A DNA stretch of 64,000 nt from CAVYUC01 sp963783085. Its GTDB lineage: Bacteria > Bacteroidota > Bacteroidia > Bacteroidales > Prolixibacteraceae. A program made the position numbers and the translations under genes. Where the stretch lies: assembly GCA_963783085.1 (NCBI GenBank), contig CAWAMJ010000010.1, positions 124,001 through 188,000 on the forward strand, read 5' to 3'. Below, piece by piece: positions 8,830-15,757 of this stretch. Each line of letters opens with the position of its first letter. The stretch's first letter is position 1. The notes under the pieces were generated by a model. It was given only the letters and a program-made list of their open reading frames with translations. It made no database searches and was not told the DNA's origin.

Positions 8830-8906
8830 TTCGCAACGGGCTTTGCGAAGCCTTTTTGCCTCCCCGGTCGTGGACAAATTGAAGCGTGTACATATACCGG
8901 GGAGGC
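8830..8906. other. two tandem stem-loops, possible structured RNA or REP-like element
   Basis: Hairpin 1 pairs TTCGCAA (8830-8836) with TTGCGAA (8843-8849) over a 6-base loop. Hairpin 2 pairs GCCTCCCCGGT (8858-8868) with ACCGGGGAGGC (8896-8906), a perfect 11-bp GC-rich stem around a 27-base loop. No U-run follows on either strand, so a plain terminator is unlikely. CCTCCCC/GGGGAGG pairing recurs at 34661-34695, hinting at a repetitive family. Confidence 0.5.
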
Positions 8907-9040
8907 TTATTTGCTGAATTTATTTTTGCAACAAAGAGGTATGGTTTCCATAAGTTTGATTTCCTGCTTACGAAGACAGGTATTAAAAATTTTTAATTTT
9001 GTTATTAAATTTATGGAAAAATATTTAAATAAACATAATT

Positions 9041-9059
9041 CCCCCCCCCCCCCTTTTTT
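9041..9059. repeat. 13-bp poly-C tract followed by six T
   Basis: Thirteen consecutive C residues (9041-9053) followed by TTTTTT lie about 190 bp upstream of the hepT start. Such tracts are prone to slippage in replication. Position relative to a promoter could not be fixed, so any effect on expression is conjecture. Length could also be a sequencing artefact. Confidence 0.8.
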
Positions 9060-9245
9060 GTCAATCCGCTAGTTATATGTTTATCTTCCATGGTTTTACG
9101 ACCATATTGAAAATAGGCATTTTGTGTAACATAATTGAACTATGTAAAATTTTTACCTGAGCGGGATTACCTTTTTAGAGTTTTCGGAAGCTTCTAAAAT
9201 ATAAATTTTGTACTTTCAGTTTTTTAAATAGAAATTAACAAGAGG

Positions 9246-9647
9246 ATGAACGCAAAAGAAATACGGTGGAAGCAACGTTTCCAAAATTTTAAGAAAGCAT
9301 TTCTTCAGTTCGATGAGGCTGTTTCAAATATTGAAAAGCTTTCTGTATTAGAGAAAGAAGGCCTGATTCAACGATTTGAATATACATTCGAACTGGCCTG
9401 GAAAACTCTTAAAGATTTCCTGGAAAGTCAGGAAGTGGAGGCTAAATTTCCGCGCGATGTTATCAAAAAAGGATTTCAGTATGAAGTAATTGCGGATGGT
9501 GAGATGTGGATGGAAATGCTGGAAAAACGAAACCAGATGGCACATACATACGATGAGGAAATATTTGATCAAGCAGTATCGCAGGTCGTGAATCTATTCT
9601 ATCCTGAGATTAAAAAGCTATTTTACTTTTTTAAAGATCAGAAATAA
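9246..9647 (+). CDS. hepT: HepT-like HEPN toxin (HI0074 family), type VII toxin-antitoxin
   Basis: This 133-residue all-helical protein belongs to the HI0074/HEPN group. The HEPN RNase motif R-x4-H-x-Y is intact at R95, H100 and Y102 (EKRNQMAHTYD). In this system HEPN toxins are RNases silenced when the partner nucleotidyltransferase AMPylates the tyrosine of the motif. Other family marks are the early RFEYTFELAWKTLKDF helix and FPRDVIKKGF. The stop codon overlaps the start of the following nucleotidyltransferase (TAATG), as expected for a coupled toxin-antitoxin pair. Older annotation calls this a nucleotidyltransferase substrate-binding protein. Confidence 0.86.
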   Translation: MNAKEIRWKQRFQNFKKAFLQFDEAVSNIEKLSVLEKEGLIQRFEYTFELAWKTLKDFLESQEVEAKFPRDVIKKGFQYEVIADGEMWMEMLEKRNQMAHTYDEEIFDQAVSQVVNLFYPEIKKLFYFFKDQK

Positions 9648-9949
9648 TGTACGGGATTCCGGAAAAAAGTTACCGGTTGATATTAAATAGTTTCAAAGAT
9701 TTTGAACAGATTGAAAAAGTTGCTGTTTACGGCTCGAGGGCGATTGGAAATTTTAAAAGAGGCAGTGATATCGATTTGGTTGTGTATGGGAAAAGTTTAA
9801 ACCAGATTTCAGTGCTAAAACTAAAAACGAAACTCGAACAGGAGTTGCCTATTCCGTTTTATTTTGATATTACCCACTACGAATCTTTGCCTGATAATGA
9901 TTTGAAGAAACACATCGATAATTATTCAAAAATCATTTACCCCTTTTAA
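9647..9949 (+). CDS. mntA: MntA-like minimal nucleotidyltransferase antitoxin
   Basis: The 100-residue protein has the signature G-S-x10-D-x-D: G29-S30 in VYGSRA and D41/D43 in SDIDL. A third aspartate lies in YFDITHY at about residue 76, completing a minimal nucleotidyltransferase site. In established type VII pairs it adds AMP to the HepT tyrosine. It overlaps hepT by one base and is presumably translated by re-initiation. The pair is flanked by AT-rich noncoding DNA, consistent with a mobile accessory module. Confidence 0.86.
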   Translation: MYGIPEKSYRLILNSFKDFEQIEKVAVYGSRAIGNFKRGSDIDLVVYGKSLNQISVLKLKTKLEQELPIPFYFDITHYESLPDNDLKKHIDNYSKIIYPF

Positions 9950-10100
9950 TTTTTACTGCAAAAATTTTTCTTCCCTGTATTTAATCCTAATTTTGCGCTC
10001 CATAATTTCTGATTGAATCTCAGGGAATAAATGAAATAGAAAACAGAATCAATGGAATAAAAAAGGTGAATTCTATTAGTTAAACAGAAATGAATCTATT

Positions 10101-11003
10101 TTGGGAGACACAAAATTTGCAGAAAACGGAATTAAGGAACCTATTAACAGCAGAGGGGAGCAGGCTACATTCATCAATGAAAAATATGGATTGCACCCCC
10201 GCAATAATTTTGATATCTGGCTGGCAAGATCCAAAAGTCCCACGCCGCTGGTCATTTATATTCACGGCGGAGGTTTTATCGGCGGCGACAAATCGAAATA
10301 TTTTGAATCGGAAGATTTGGTGCGGTTTCTCGATGCCGGTGTGTCGGTGGCAACCATCAATTACCGGTACATGACTGACGAACCATACGGGATATTAACC
10401 AGTATGAACGATTCGAAACGGTGCCTGCAATTCATCCGGTATCATTCCAAAAAATACAACATCGACAAAACAAAAGTGGCTTGTTCCGGTGGTTCGGCCG
10501 GCGCAGGAACGTGCTTATGGCTGGCCTTTTCGGATGATATGGCCGACCCGCAGAACGAAGATCCGGTATTACGTGAATCTACGCGAATAACTTGCGCGGG
10601 AGCTTTTGCCACGCAATCGACATACGATGTTTTTCGCTGGCAGGAAATTATTGGAATACCGGTAGCCGAAAATTCCGGCCAACTTCAGACAATTGCCCTG
10701 GCCCTCGGAATGCCAAATGCCCCCGGAAACAGTTTAAAAGAGCGTTTGGAAATCAGACGGGAACTCGATTTCCTCGCAAAAATGGATAAAAACGATGCAC
10801 CGGTTTTCATATTTAATAAGCATAAAAACGGGAATCCAATGAATCAGGACGATCTGAACCATCACCCGTTACATGCCAAAGCAATTAAGGAAAAAGCCGA
10901 TCAGGTTGGCCTCGAAGCAGTGGTTTATGCGCCGGAAATTGGCATAAATGATCCTTCAGGAAAAGATTTGGTTGCTTTTTTTCTTGAGAAATTGAAGGCA
11001 TAA
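10101..11003 (+). CDS. alpha/beta hydrolase of the hormone-sensitive-lipase type, possibly 5'-truncated
   Basis: About 300 residues with the HSL-family oxyanion signature HGGGF (YIHGGGFIGGDKS, near residue 55) and nucleophile elbow GGSAGAG near residue 130. These predict an esterase of secondary-metabolite or sugar-ester type. A late acid (Asp) and a His in HHPLHAK are possible triad members, not certain. The frame opens after TAG at 10077 and has no ATG; TTG at 10101 is the earliest plausible start. Relatives often carry a signal peptide, absent here, so the 5' end may have been lost or frameshifted: an ATG at 10090 lies in another frame. Confidence 0.72.
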   Translation: MGDTKFAENGIKEPINSRGEQATFINEKYGLHPRNNFDIWLARSKSPTPLVIYIHGGGFIGGDKSKYFESEDLVRFLDAGVSVATINYRYMTDEPYGILTSMNDSKRCLQFIRYHSKKYNIDKTKVACSGGSAGAGTCLWLAFSDDMADPQNEDPVLRESTRITCAGAFATQSTYDVFRWQEIIGIPVAENSGQLQTIALALGMPNAPGNSLKERLEIRRELDFLAKMDKNDAPVFIFNKHKNGNPMNQDDLNHHPLHAKAIKEKADQVGLEAVVYAPEIGINDPSGKDLVAFFLEKLKA

Positions 11004-11112
11004 ATTGATGTTGATAAATATTCATTCATTGTGAATATTTATACGAAATTGTGCTGTTTGCCGTCAAAAAAATCATCATATTTGCAAACTTGAATAAAAG
11101 AATAACAAACGT

Positions 11113-12429
11113 ATGAAAGTTTTAAAATTTGGCGGGACTTCAGTGGGAAGCCCTGAAAATATGCGGACAGTGCTGAAATTAATAACCGATGGCGAACAAA
11201 AAATTGTCGTTCTTTCGGCCATGTCAGGAACAACAAATGCGTTGGTAGATATCGCTGCTTACTTAAGTAAAAAGAATAAAGATACAGCGCGTGTGATCAT
11301 CGGCAATTTGGAAACAAAATATAAAAAAGTGGTAGCCGAACTTTTTAAATCCGATGAGCATAAAAAGAAGGGGATTACAGTTCTGCAAACGAGCTTCGAT
11401 ATCATAAAATCATTTACATCGGGCAGTTTTACAACGTCAACCGAAAATACGATTCTTGCGCAGGGAGAATTAATTTCCACGCAATTGTTCACACTTCTGA
11501 TGGATGAATGCGGCTATGATGTCAAGCTGCTGCCGGCTCTCGATTTTATGCGGATCGACGAAGATAAAAGCGCTGATACGGTTTTTATCAGAAAGAACAT
11601 CGCAACAGTGATGGAGATAGCAGGCAAAGCTGATTATTATATTACCCAGGGTTACATTTGCCGGAATGCAGAAGGTGAAATTGATAACCTTCAGCGCGGG
11701 GGCAGCGATTACACAGCTTCATTAATCGGAGCAGCAATTGAAGCGGAAGAAGTTCAGATTTGGACGGATATCGACGGATTTCACAACAATGACCCGCGGT
11801 ATGTTGAAAATACCAAAAAAATAGAGCAACTTTCGTTTAACGAGGCGGCAGAGCTGGCTTATTTCGGCGCCAAAATTTTACATCCGCAGACGGTTTTACC
11901 GGCGCGTGTGCAAAATATTCCGGTGCGTTTGAAAAATACGATGAACCCAACTGACAGCGGTACATTAATTACTTCGGAATCCGATAAAAGCGGAATAAAA
12001 GCCGTGGCCGCAAAAGATGGAATTACAGCCATTAAAATCCGTTCCGGACGAATGTTAATGGCATATGGTTTTCTGAAAAATGTATTTGGGATTTTCGAAA
12101 AATACAAAACCCCGATCGATATGATTTCAACTTCCGAAGTGGCAGTTTCGCTTACCGTCGACAATATTTCACAACTGGATAAAATAATCGGTGAATTGGA
12201 TAAATACGGTACGGTTGAGGTGGATCACAACATGTCGATTGTTTGCATTGTGGGAGACATCATTCAGGAGGAAAAAGGTTTTGCATCGAAGGTGTTCAAT
12301 GCGCTCGACGGCATTCCAATCCGCATGATTTCGTATGGTGGAAGCCGGCACAACATATCGGTACTGGTGCCGGATTCTCACAAGAAACAAACACTTCAGG
12401 CGCTGAGCGACAACTTATTGAACAATTAA
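11113..12429 (+). CDS. lysC: aspartate kinase
   Basis: The 438-residue monofunctional aspartokinase begins MKVLKFGGTSVG, the family nucleotide-binding signature. It continues with a central amino-acid kinase fold (GYICRNAEGE, LQRGGSDYTASLIGAA, WTDIDGFHNNDPR) and ends with two ACT domains (about 300-438), where lysine or threonine feedback is sensed in this family. It phosphorylates aspartate, the first step toward DAP, lysine, threonine and methionine. The gene stands alone and ends in its own terminator. The later DAP genes dapL, dapF and lysA lie about 23 kb away. Confidence 0.95.
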   Translation: MKVLKFGGTSVGSPENMRTVLKLITDGEQKIVVLSAMSGTTNALVDIAAYLSKKNKDTARVIIGNLETKYKKVVAELFKSDEHKKKGITVLQTSFDIIKSFTSGSFTTSTENTILAQGELISTQLFTLLMDECGYDVKLLPALDFMRIDEDKSADTVFIRKNIATVMEIAGKADYYITQGYICRNAEGEIDNLQRGGSDYTASLIGAAIEAEEVQIWTDIDGFHNNDPRYVENTKKIEQLSFNEAAELAYFGAKILHPQTVLPARVQNIPVRLKNTMNPTDSGTLITSESDKSGIKAVAAKDGITAIKIRSGRMLMAYGFLKNVFGIFEKYKTPIDMISTSEVAVSLTVDNISQLDKIIGELDKYGTVEVDHNMSIVCIVGDIIQEEKGFASKVFNALDGIPIRMISYGGSRHNISVLVPDSHKKQTLQALSDNLLNN

Positions 12430-12451
12430 CCGGTAACAACACCGGCTTTTT
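12430..12451 (+). terminator. rho-independent terminator after lysC
   Basis: CCGGT (12430-12434), a 6-base loop and ACCGG (12441-12445), followed by CTTTTT. It lies three bases past the lysC stop and overlaps the 3' end of the convergent phosphotriesterase-like gene. Confidence 0.7.
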
Positions 12452-13490
12452 ACAATAACCGTTTTTTAATGGTCAATGCATTGGCAGGATTTGTCTCCGT
12501 TATTTGTTTAAAGTCGCTTTTCGTGAATCCGTATGCCAGAAATTTGGGTTTAAAACCGGTAACCAGGTAGTGAAAGTCAACTCGTGAACCATCATTTTGA
12601 AATGAATTGCCACTGTGCGATAGCAAAACCCGATCGATTATTTCCTGTTGTTTGAAGATTTTTACCGCTCCCAGAATTTTTTCTGTGTTTTCTTCATTTA
12701 AGCCATCGAAGGAAATAAAAGAGCCCATTTTACCCACAGAAACCAAATCGCGCGGGTCGGGTACTTTGTCGGCATGAATCCATGTCCATGCTTCGGCGCT
12801 CACATTATTGTCGCTTAAATGTGCAATAATATCATTTGCTCCAACAATGTTGTTTCCCACTTCGGTTTGAATGGGAAGCCCGGTTTTGCGGTGGCAAATA
12901 GCCGCTGCCTTTATTAATTTTTTATCGCCTGGCGACAAAGGTTTTGTATCGGTTGCGGTAGCCACAAACCCGGGGTAAATTCCGGTTTCGTCAATCCCGC
13001 GGTTGATTTCCCTGAGCCAGCGTTCTGCAATTTGTTCCGCCGGTTCACCGGCTGCAAAATCAGGTACATATTTTCCACTCGCAGCTCCATAATACCCGGT
13101 ATTTGTAATGATTTGAACGCCGGTTTCTTCCGAAATTTTCCTGAGATATTCCGGTTGCCGGCCTGAAAAAGCCTGTGTGGCATCAACGATTGTATCAATG
13201 CCCAATTTTTTAACCTTTTTGAGATACGGGACCACAGAATCCATCGGCTCTTTTTCGGGATACGACGGATAACGCGCCGGGTCCTTCCCCATGGTTGAAA
13301 ATAAATGCTCGTGTGGCAATGTCAATCCCAACCGGGAAGGTGAGATTTCGCCGGTAACCGTCATCACCGAGCCTTGATTTACTGCTGCTGAAATAAGCTT
13401 ACTTGTCATTGAATTCGACCGGACAGAACTGCCAACAATCAACGTGCCGGCAAGCGCTGCCATTTTTTTGATGTGTGTTCTCCTGTCCAT
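12450..13490 (-). CDS. phosphotriesterase-family protein with altered metal site
   Basis: 346 residues with a Tat-like N-terminus (MDRRTHIKKMAALAGTLIVG) and a TIM-barrel of the PTE/Php type. The first HxH pair is present (H60, H62 in LPHEHLF) and so is the strand-6 histidine (H239 in WIHADKV). By alignment in thought to E. coli Php, the bridging Lys/Glu is alanine (A177, GFVATATD), the strand-5 His is E210 (LPIQTEV), and the strand-8 Asp is S293 (LLSHSGNS). Three of six canonical ligands are therefore changed, so hydrolase activity of the usual binuclear kind is doubtful. It is convergent with lysC. Confidence 0.8.
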   Translation of the reverse strand: MDRRTHIKKMAALAGTLIVGSSVRSNSMTSKLISAAVNQGSVMTVTGEISPSRLGLTLPHEHLFSTMGKDPARYPSYPEKEPMDSVVPYLKKVKKLGIDTIVDATQAFSGRQPEYLRKISEETGVQIITNTGYYGAASGKYVPDFAAGEPAEQIAERWLREINRGIDETGIYPGFVATATDTKPLSPGDKKLIKAAAICHRKTGLPIQTEVGNNIVGANDIIAHLSDNNVSAEAWTWIHADKVPDPRDLVSVGKMGSFISFDGLNEENTEKILGAVKIFKQQEIIDRVLLSHSGNSFQNDGSRVDFHYLVTGFKPKFLAYGFTKSDFKQITETNPANALTIKKRLL

Positions 13491-13551
13491 AACGTAGTCT
13501 TTTTAAAAGAACAACAAAAGAAGTGCGGGGGTTGGTTCAAAAAAAATGATG

Positions 13552-14319
13552 TTAATCGATGAGGCAAACTTCAGCCGCTTCGTAGCGTGAAGTGAGCTGC
13601 AACGCAAATTTTGTTTGAAGTATTTTTAAGGTTCCGAGTGCAATTTCAGGGGTATTATTTTCGGCAGAAAGGTGGCTCAGAAATACGCGCTTCAGGTTGA
13701 TCCCGGCAAATTCCTGCAACAGTTTTAATGCCTGCAGGTTCGAAAGGTGGCCAACTTCAGAGGCAATCCGCTGTTTCAAATAATACGGATACTGCCCGGT
13801 GCGCAGCATTTCTTCATCGTAGTTGGTCTCCAGAAAAAGTGCATCGCAGAGCTGAAGGTGCGTTTTCACATTGTCACACGGTTCTCCAATGTCGGTAAAT
13901 ACGCCAATGTTTTTTCCGGCATATTCCACCCGGAAAGAACAAGGTTCGGAAGCGTCGTGGTTTTTAATAAAGGAATGAACAGTGAACTCGCCTACGTCAA
14001 TTTTTTCACCAGCTTCGAAAAATCGTGGATAGTCGGGTTTAAGGTTGTTGTATGATGCCAGATACGTTTTTGAAGTCATATACACCGGCACATGTAGCCG
14101 TTTTGCTGTTACGCGCGCGCCGCGTAAATGATCGCTGTGCTCGTGCGTGATGAAAATGGCTTTTACTTTTTGAGCGTCCAGTTGGCGTTCCGCAATTCGT
14201 TTTAATATTTGCTTGCATGAAATCCCGGCATCAACCAATACCGCATCTTTTTCATTGCCAATATAATAGCAGTTTCCGTTACTTCCCGATGCAATGGCGC
14301 AGATTTTAAGCATGTTCAA
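13552..14319 (-). CDS. MBL-fold exonuclease, WalJ/YycJ-like
   Basis: 255 residues starting LKICAIASGSNGNCYYIG, then THEHSDHLRGA at about 58-68, the H-x-H-x-D-H zinc motif of metallo-beta-lactamase-fold hydrolases. Further histidine and aspartate ligands follow (FTDIGEPC, LSHLSAEN). The order and length fit WalJ/YycJ, a DNA 5'-3' exonuclease-like family. The following gene on this strand is unrelated. The start may be the second ATG at 14313. Its 5' end lies one base from the stop of the isochorismatase-like gene, so both are probably co-transcribed. Confidence 0.88.
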   Translation of the reverse strand: MNMLKICAIASGSNGNCYYIGNEKDAVLVDAGISCKQILKRIAERQLDAQKVKAIFITHEHSDHLRGARVTAKRLHVPVYMTSKTYLASYNNLKPDYPRFFEAGEKIDVGEFTVHSFIKNHDASEPCSFRVEYAGKNIGVFTDIGEPCDNVKTHLQLCDALFLETNYDEEMLRTGQYPYYLKQRIASEVGHLSNLQALKLLQEFAGINLKRVFLSHLSAENNTPEIALGTLKILQTKFALQLTSRYEAAEVCLID

Positions 14320-14320
14320 T

Positions 14321-14872
14321 TTATTTTACAAGTTTTGAAATCGCACGAAATTCAGCGGCCGCAGAAGACCTGGTCAGTTCGAACAGGATCGATTCAAAGG
14401 AGGTCATCATGATGTTTTCGAACCGAAACCGTTCTTTGGCGATTTCGATGTTTTCCCTGGTTCGCGATGAAATGCAATCCGCCACCACCACCGGATTAAA
14501 TCCGGTTTCTTTTAAGTCGATGGCTGTTTGCAGTACACAAACGTGTGCCTCAATGCCGCAGAGAATGATATTTTTGGCGCCGGTACCTTTTAGTTTTTCA
14601 ATCACGGTGGGTTCGTCGCAGCAACTAAAAGCCCGCTTCTCGGTGAAACCAAAATCCGGTACAGCGTTTTTGATTTCTTCCACGGTTTCGCCCAGGCCTT
14701 TCGTATACTGCTGCGTAACCACTATCGGCAGGTTCAGTTCTGCCATTCCTTTAATAAGCGTTGTGCAGTTTTTTAGAAGTGCCTCTTTTTCATACATCAC
14801 CGGAAACAACCGTTCCTGAATATCGACAATTAATCCGGTTGTATTTTCTCTTGTTATGCGCATTTTAGTCAA
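14321..14872 (-). CDS. isochorismatase-like cysteine hydrolase
   Basis: 183 residues with the cysteine-hydrolase layout of the YcaC/isochorismatase fold. An early aspartate (LIVDIQERL) and a lysine in the middle precede the nucleophile cysteine in CGIEAHVCVLQTA. A cis-peptide-forming GIEAH is typical of YcaC-like proteins. Nicotinamidase, isochorismatase and carbamoylase members share this site, and the substrate here is unknown. ATG at 14863 (MRITREN) is an alternative start with similar support. The stop codon lies one base from the WalJ-like start. Confidence 0.87.
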   Translation of the reverse strand: MTKMRITRENTTGLIVDIQERLFPVMYEKEALLKNCTTLIKGMAELNLPIVVTQQYTKGLGETVEEIKNAVPDFGFTEKRAFSCCDEPTVIEKLKGTGAKNIILCGIEAHVCVLQTAIDLKETGFNPVVVADCISSRTRENIEIAKERFRFENIMMTSFESILFELTRSSAAAEFRAISKLVK

Positions 14873-14908
14873 ACGTTTTTTCGATCTATATTTGTTTTCA
14901 ATTTCAAG

Positions 14909-14966
14909 CTGTAAGTTTCAAGCTTCAAGCTTCAAGCTTCAAGCTTCAAGCCTCAAGCTGCAAGCC
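14909..14966. repeat. 7-bp tandem repeat array (TTCAAGC)
   Basis: Seven or eight tandem copies of TTCAAGC with late variants (CTCAAGC, TGCAAGC). It lies between two same-strand genes, the SIS isomerase and the isochorismatase-like hydrolase. Period and placement match the arrays at 4081 and 27047. Confidence 0.92.
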
Positions 14967-14994
14967 TTTTCTGCCAACTGCGACTGTAAACTGT

Positions 14995-15606
14995 TTACTG
15001 TTTTAACCGCGCCTGCAACCGCGATTTGTCTCCCAAATATCCGCCATGATGTCGTTTCGCATACTCGTGGCTGGAAAAACCAATTTTGTCCATCATGGAC
15101 ACCACCAGCGCATCGCCGGTTACGGTCATTACTGTGGTTGATGTAGTAGGAGTGAGGCCCAGCGGACAAACTTCTTCCGGATTTCCCGTAAAAATAAATG
15201 CGTCGGCACTTTTAGCCAGCATACTGTCCGGATTACCCGATATAACGATCAGCGGCAGCCCCGGGTGGAGGTTTTCTGCTAAATCAACCAGTTCAAGGAT
15301 TTCCCTTGTTTTCCCGGAATTCGAAATCAGTAGCAAAACATCATTTTCCTGAAGAACGCCCAAATCGCCATGCTGCGAGTCGCTGGGGTGCAAAAAAACT
15401 GCCGGCGTACCCGTCGAGCTAAAAGTGGTAGCTATATTTTGGGCAATTTGCCCGGCTTTTCCCATGCCGCTGACCACCAGTTTTCCCCGTTTTTGATGCA
15501 CCTGCGCATAAATCAATTCAACAGCCTGCACAAACGCATCGCTCACCGGAATGTTCCGGATGGCAGCGGCTTCCTGTTCTATCACTCTTCTAATCATGTC
15601 CTTCAT
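14995..15606 (-). CDS. SIS-domain sugar-phosphate isomerase (KdsD/GutQ-like, no CBS domains)
   Basis: 203 residues with a single SIS domain: VVSGMGKAGQIAQNIATTFSSTG for the phosphosugar loop, then SDSQHGDLG, SNSGKTREILEL and GLTPTTSTTVMTVTGDAL. This order defines arabinose-5-phosphate isomerases, which make the precursor of KDO. Canonical KdsD is about 320 residues with two CBS domains; here the protein ends right after the SIS domain with HHGGYLGDKSR. Short versions are known in Bacteroidota, so this is probably a genuine short member rather than a truncation. It may instead act on another ketose phosphate. Confidence 0.85.
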   Translation of the reverse strand: MKDMIRRVIEQEAAAIRNIPVSDAFVQAVELIYAQVHQKRGKLVVSGMGKAGQIAQNIATTFSSTGTPAVFLHPSDSQHGDLGVLQENDVLLLISNSGKTREILELVDLAENLHPGLPLIVISGNPDSMLAKSADAFIFTGNPEEVCPLGLTPTTSTTVMTVTGDALVVSMMDKIGFSSHEYAKRHHGGYLGDKSRLQARLKQ

Positions 15607-15757
15607 GCTGTACAGAAATTTGCTGCAAATCTAACGGAAAAAAATGAACTGTCTGCAGCTTACCAAACAATTGCAAAAATGCTCCGTCTGACAGATTGGA
15701 ACTAAAAAGAAATAGTATTTTAGTGAACTAATTTTAAACCTCGGAGAAAACCAAAAT

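Larger units (their letters stand above)
8716..9245. other. 530-bp intergenic region with paired hairpins and a homopolymer tract
   Basis: There is no convincing coding sequence between the peptide gene and hepT. It holds two adjacent stem-loops (8830-8906) and a 13-C/6-T tract (9041-9059), described separately. The rest is AT-rich. A 60-codon frame at 8735 lacks family features and was not called. Confidence 0.6.

Noticed and set aside
8858..8906. tRNA gene or rho-independent terminator
   Set aside because: The hairpin lacks the four-arm tRNA layout, CCA-side pairing or anticodon loop, and lacks a U-run on both strands.
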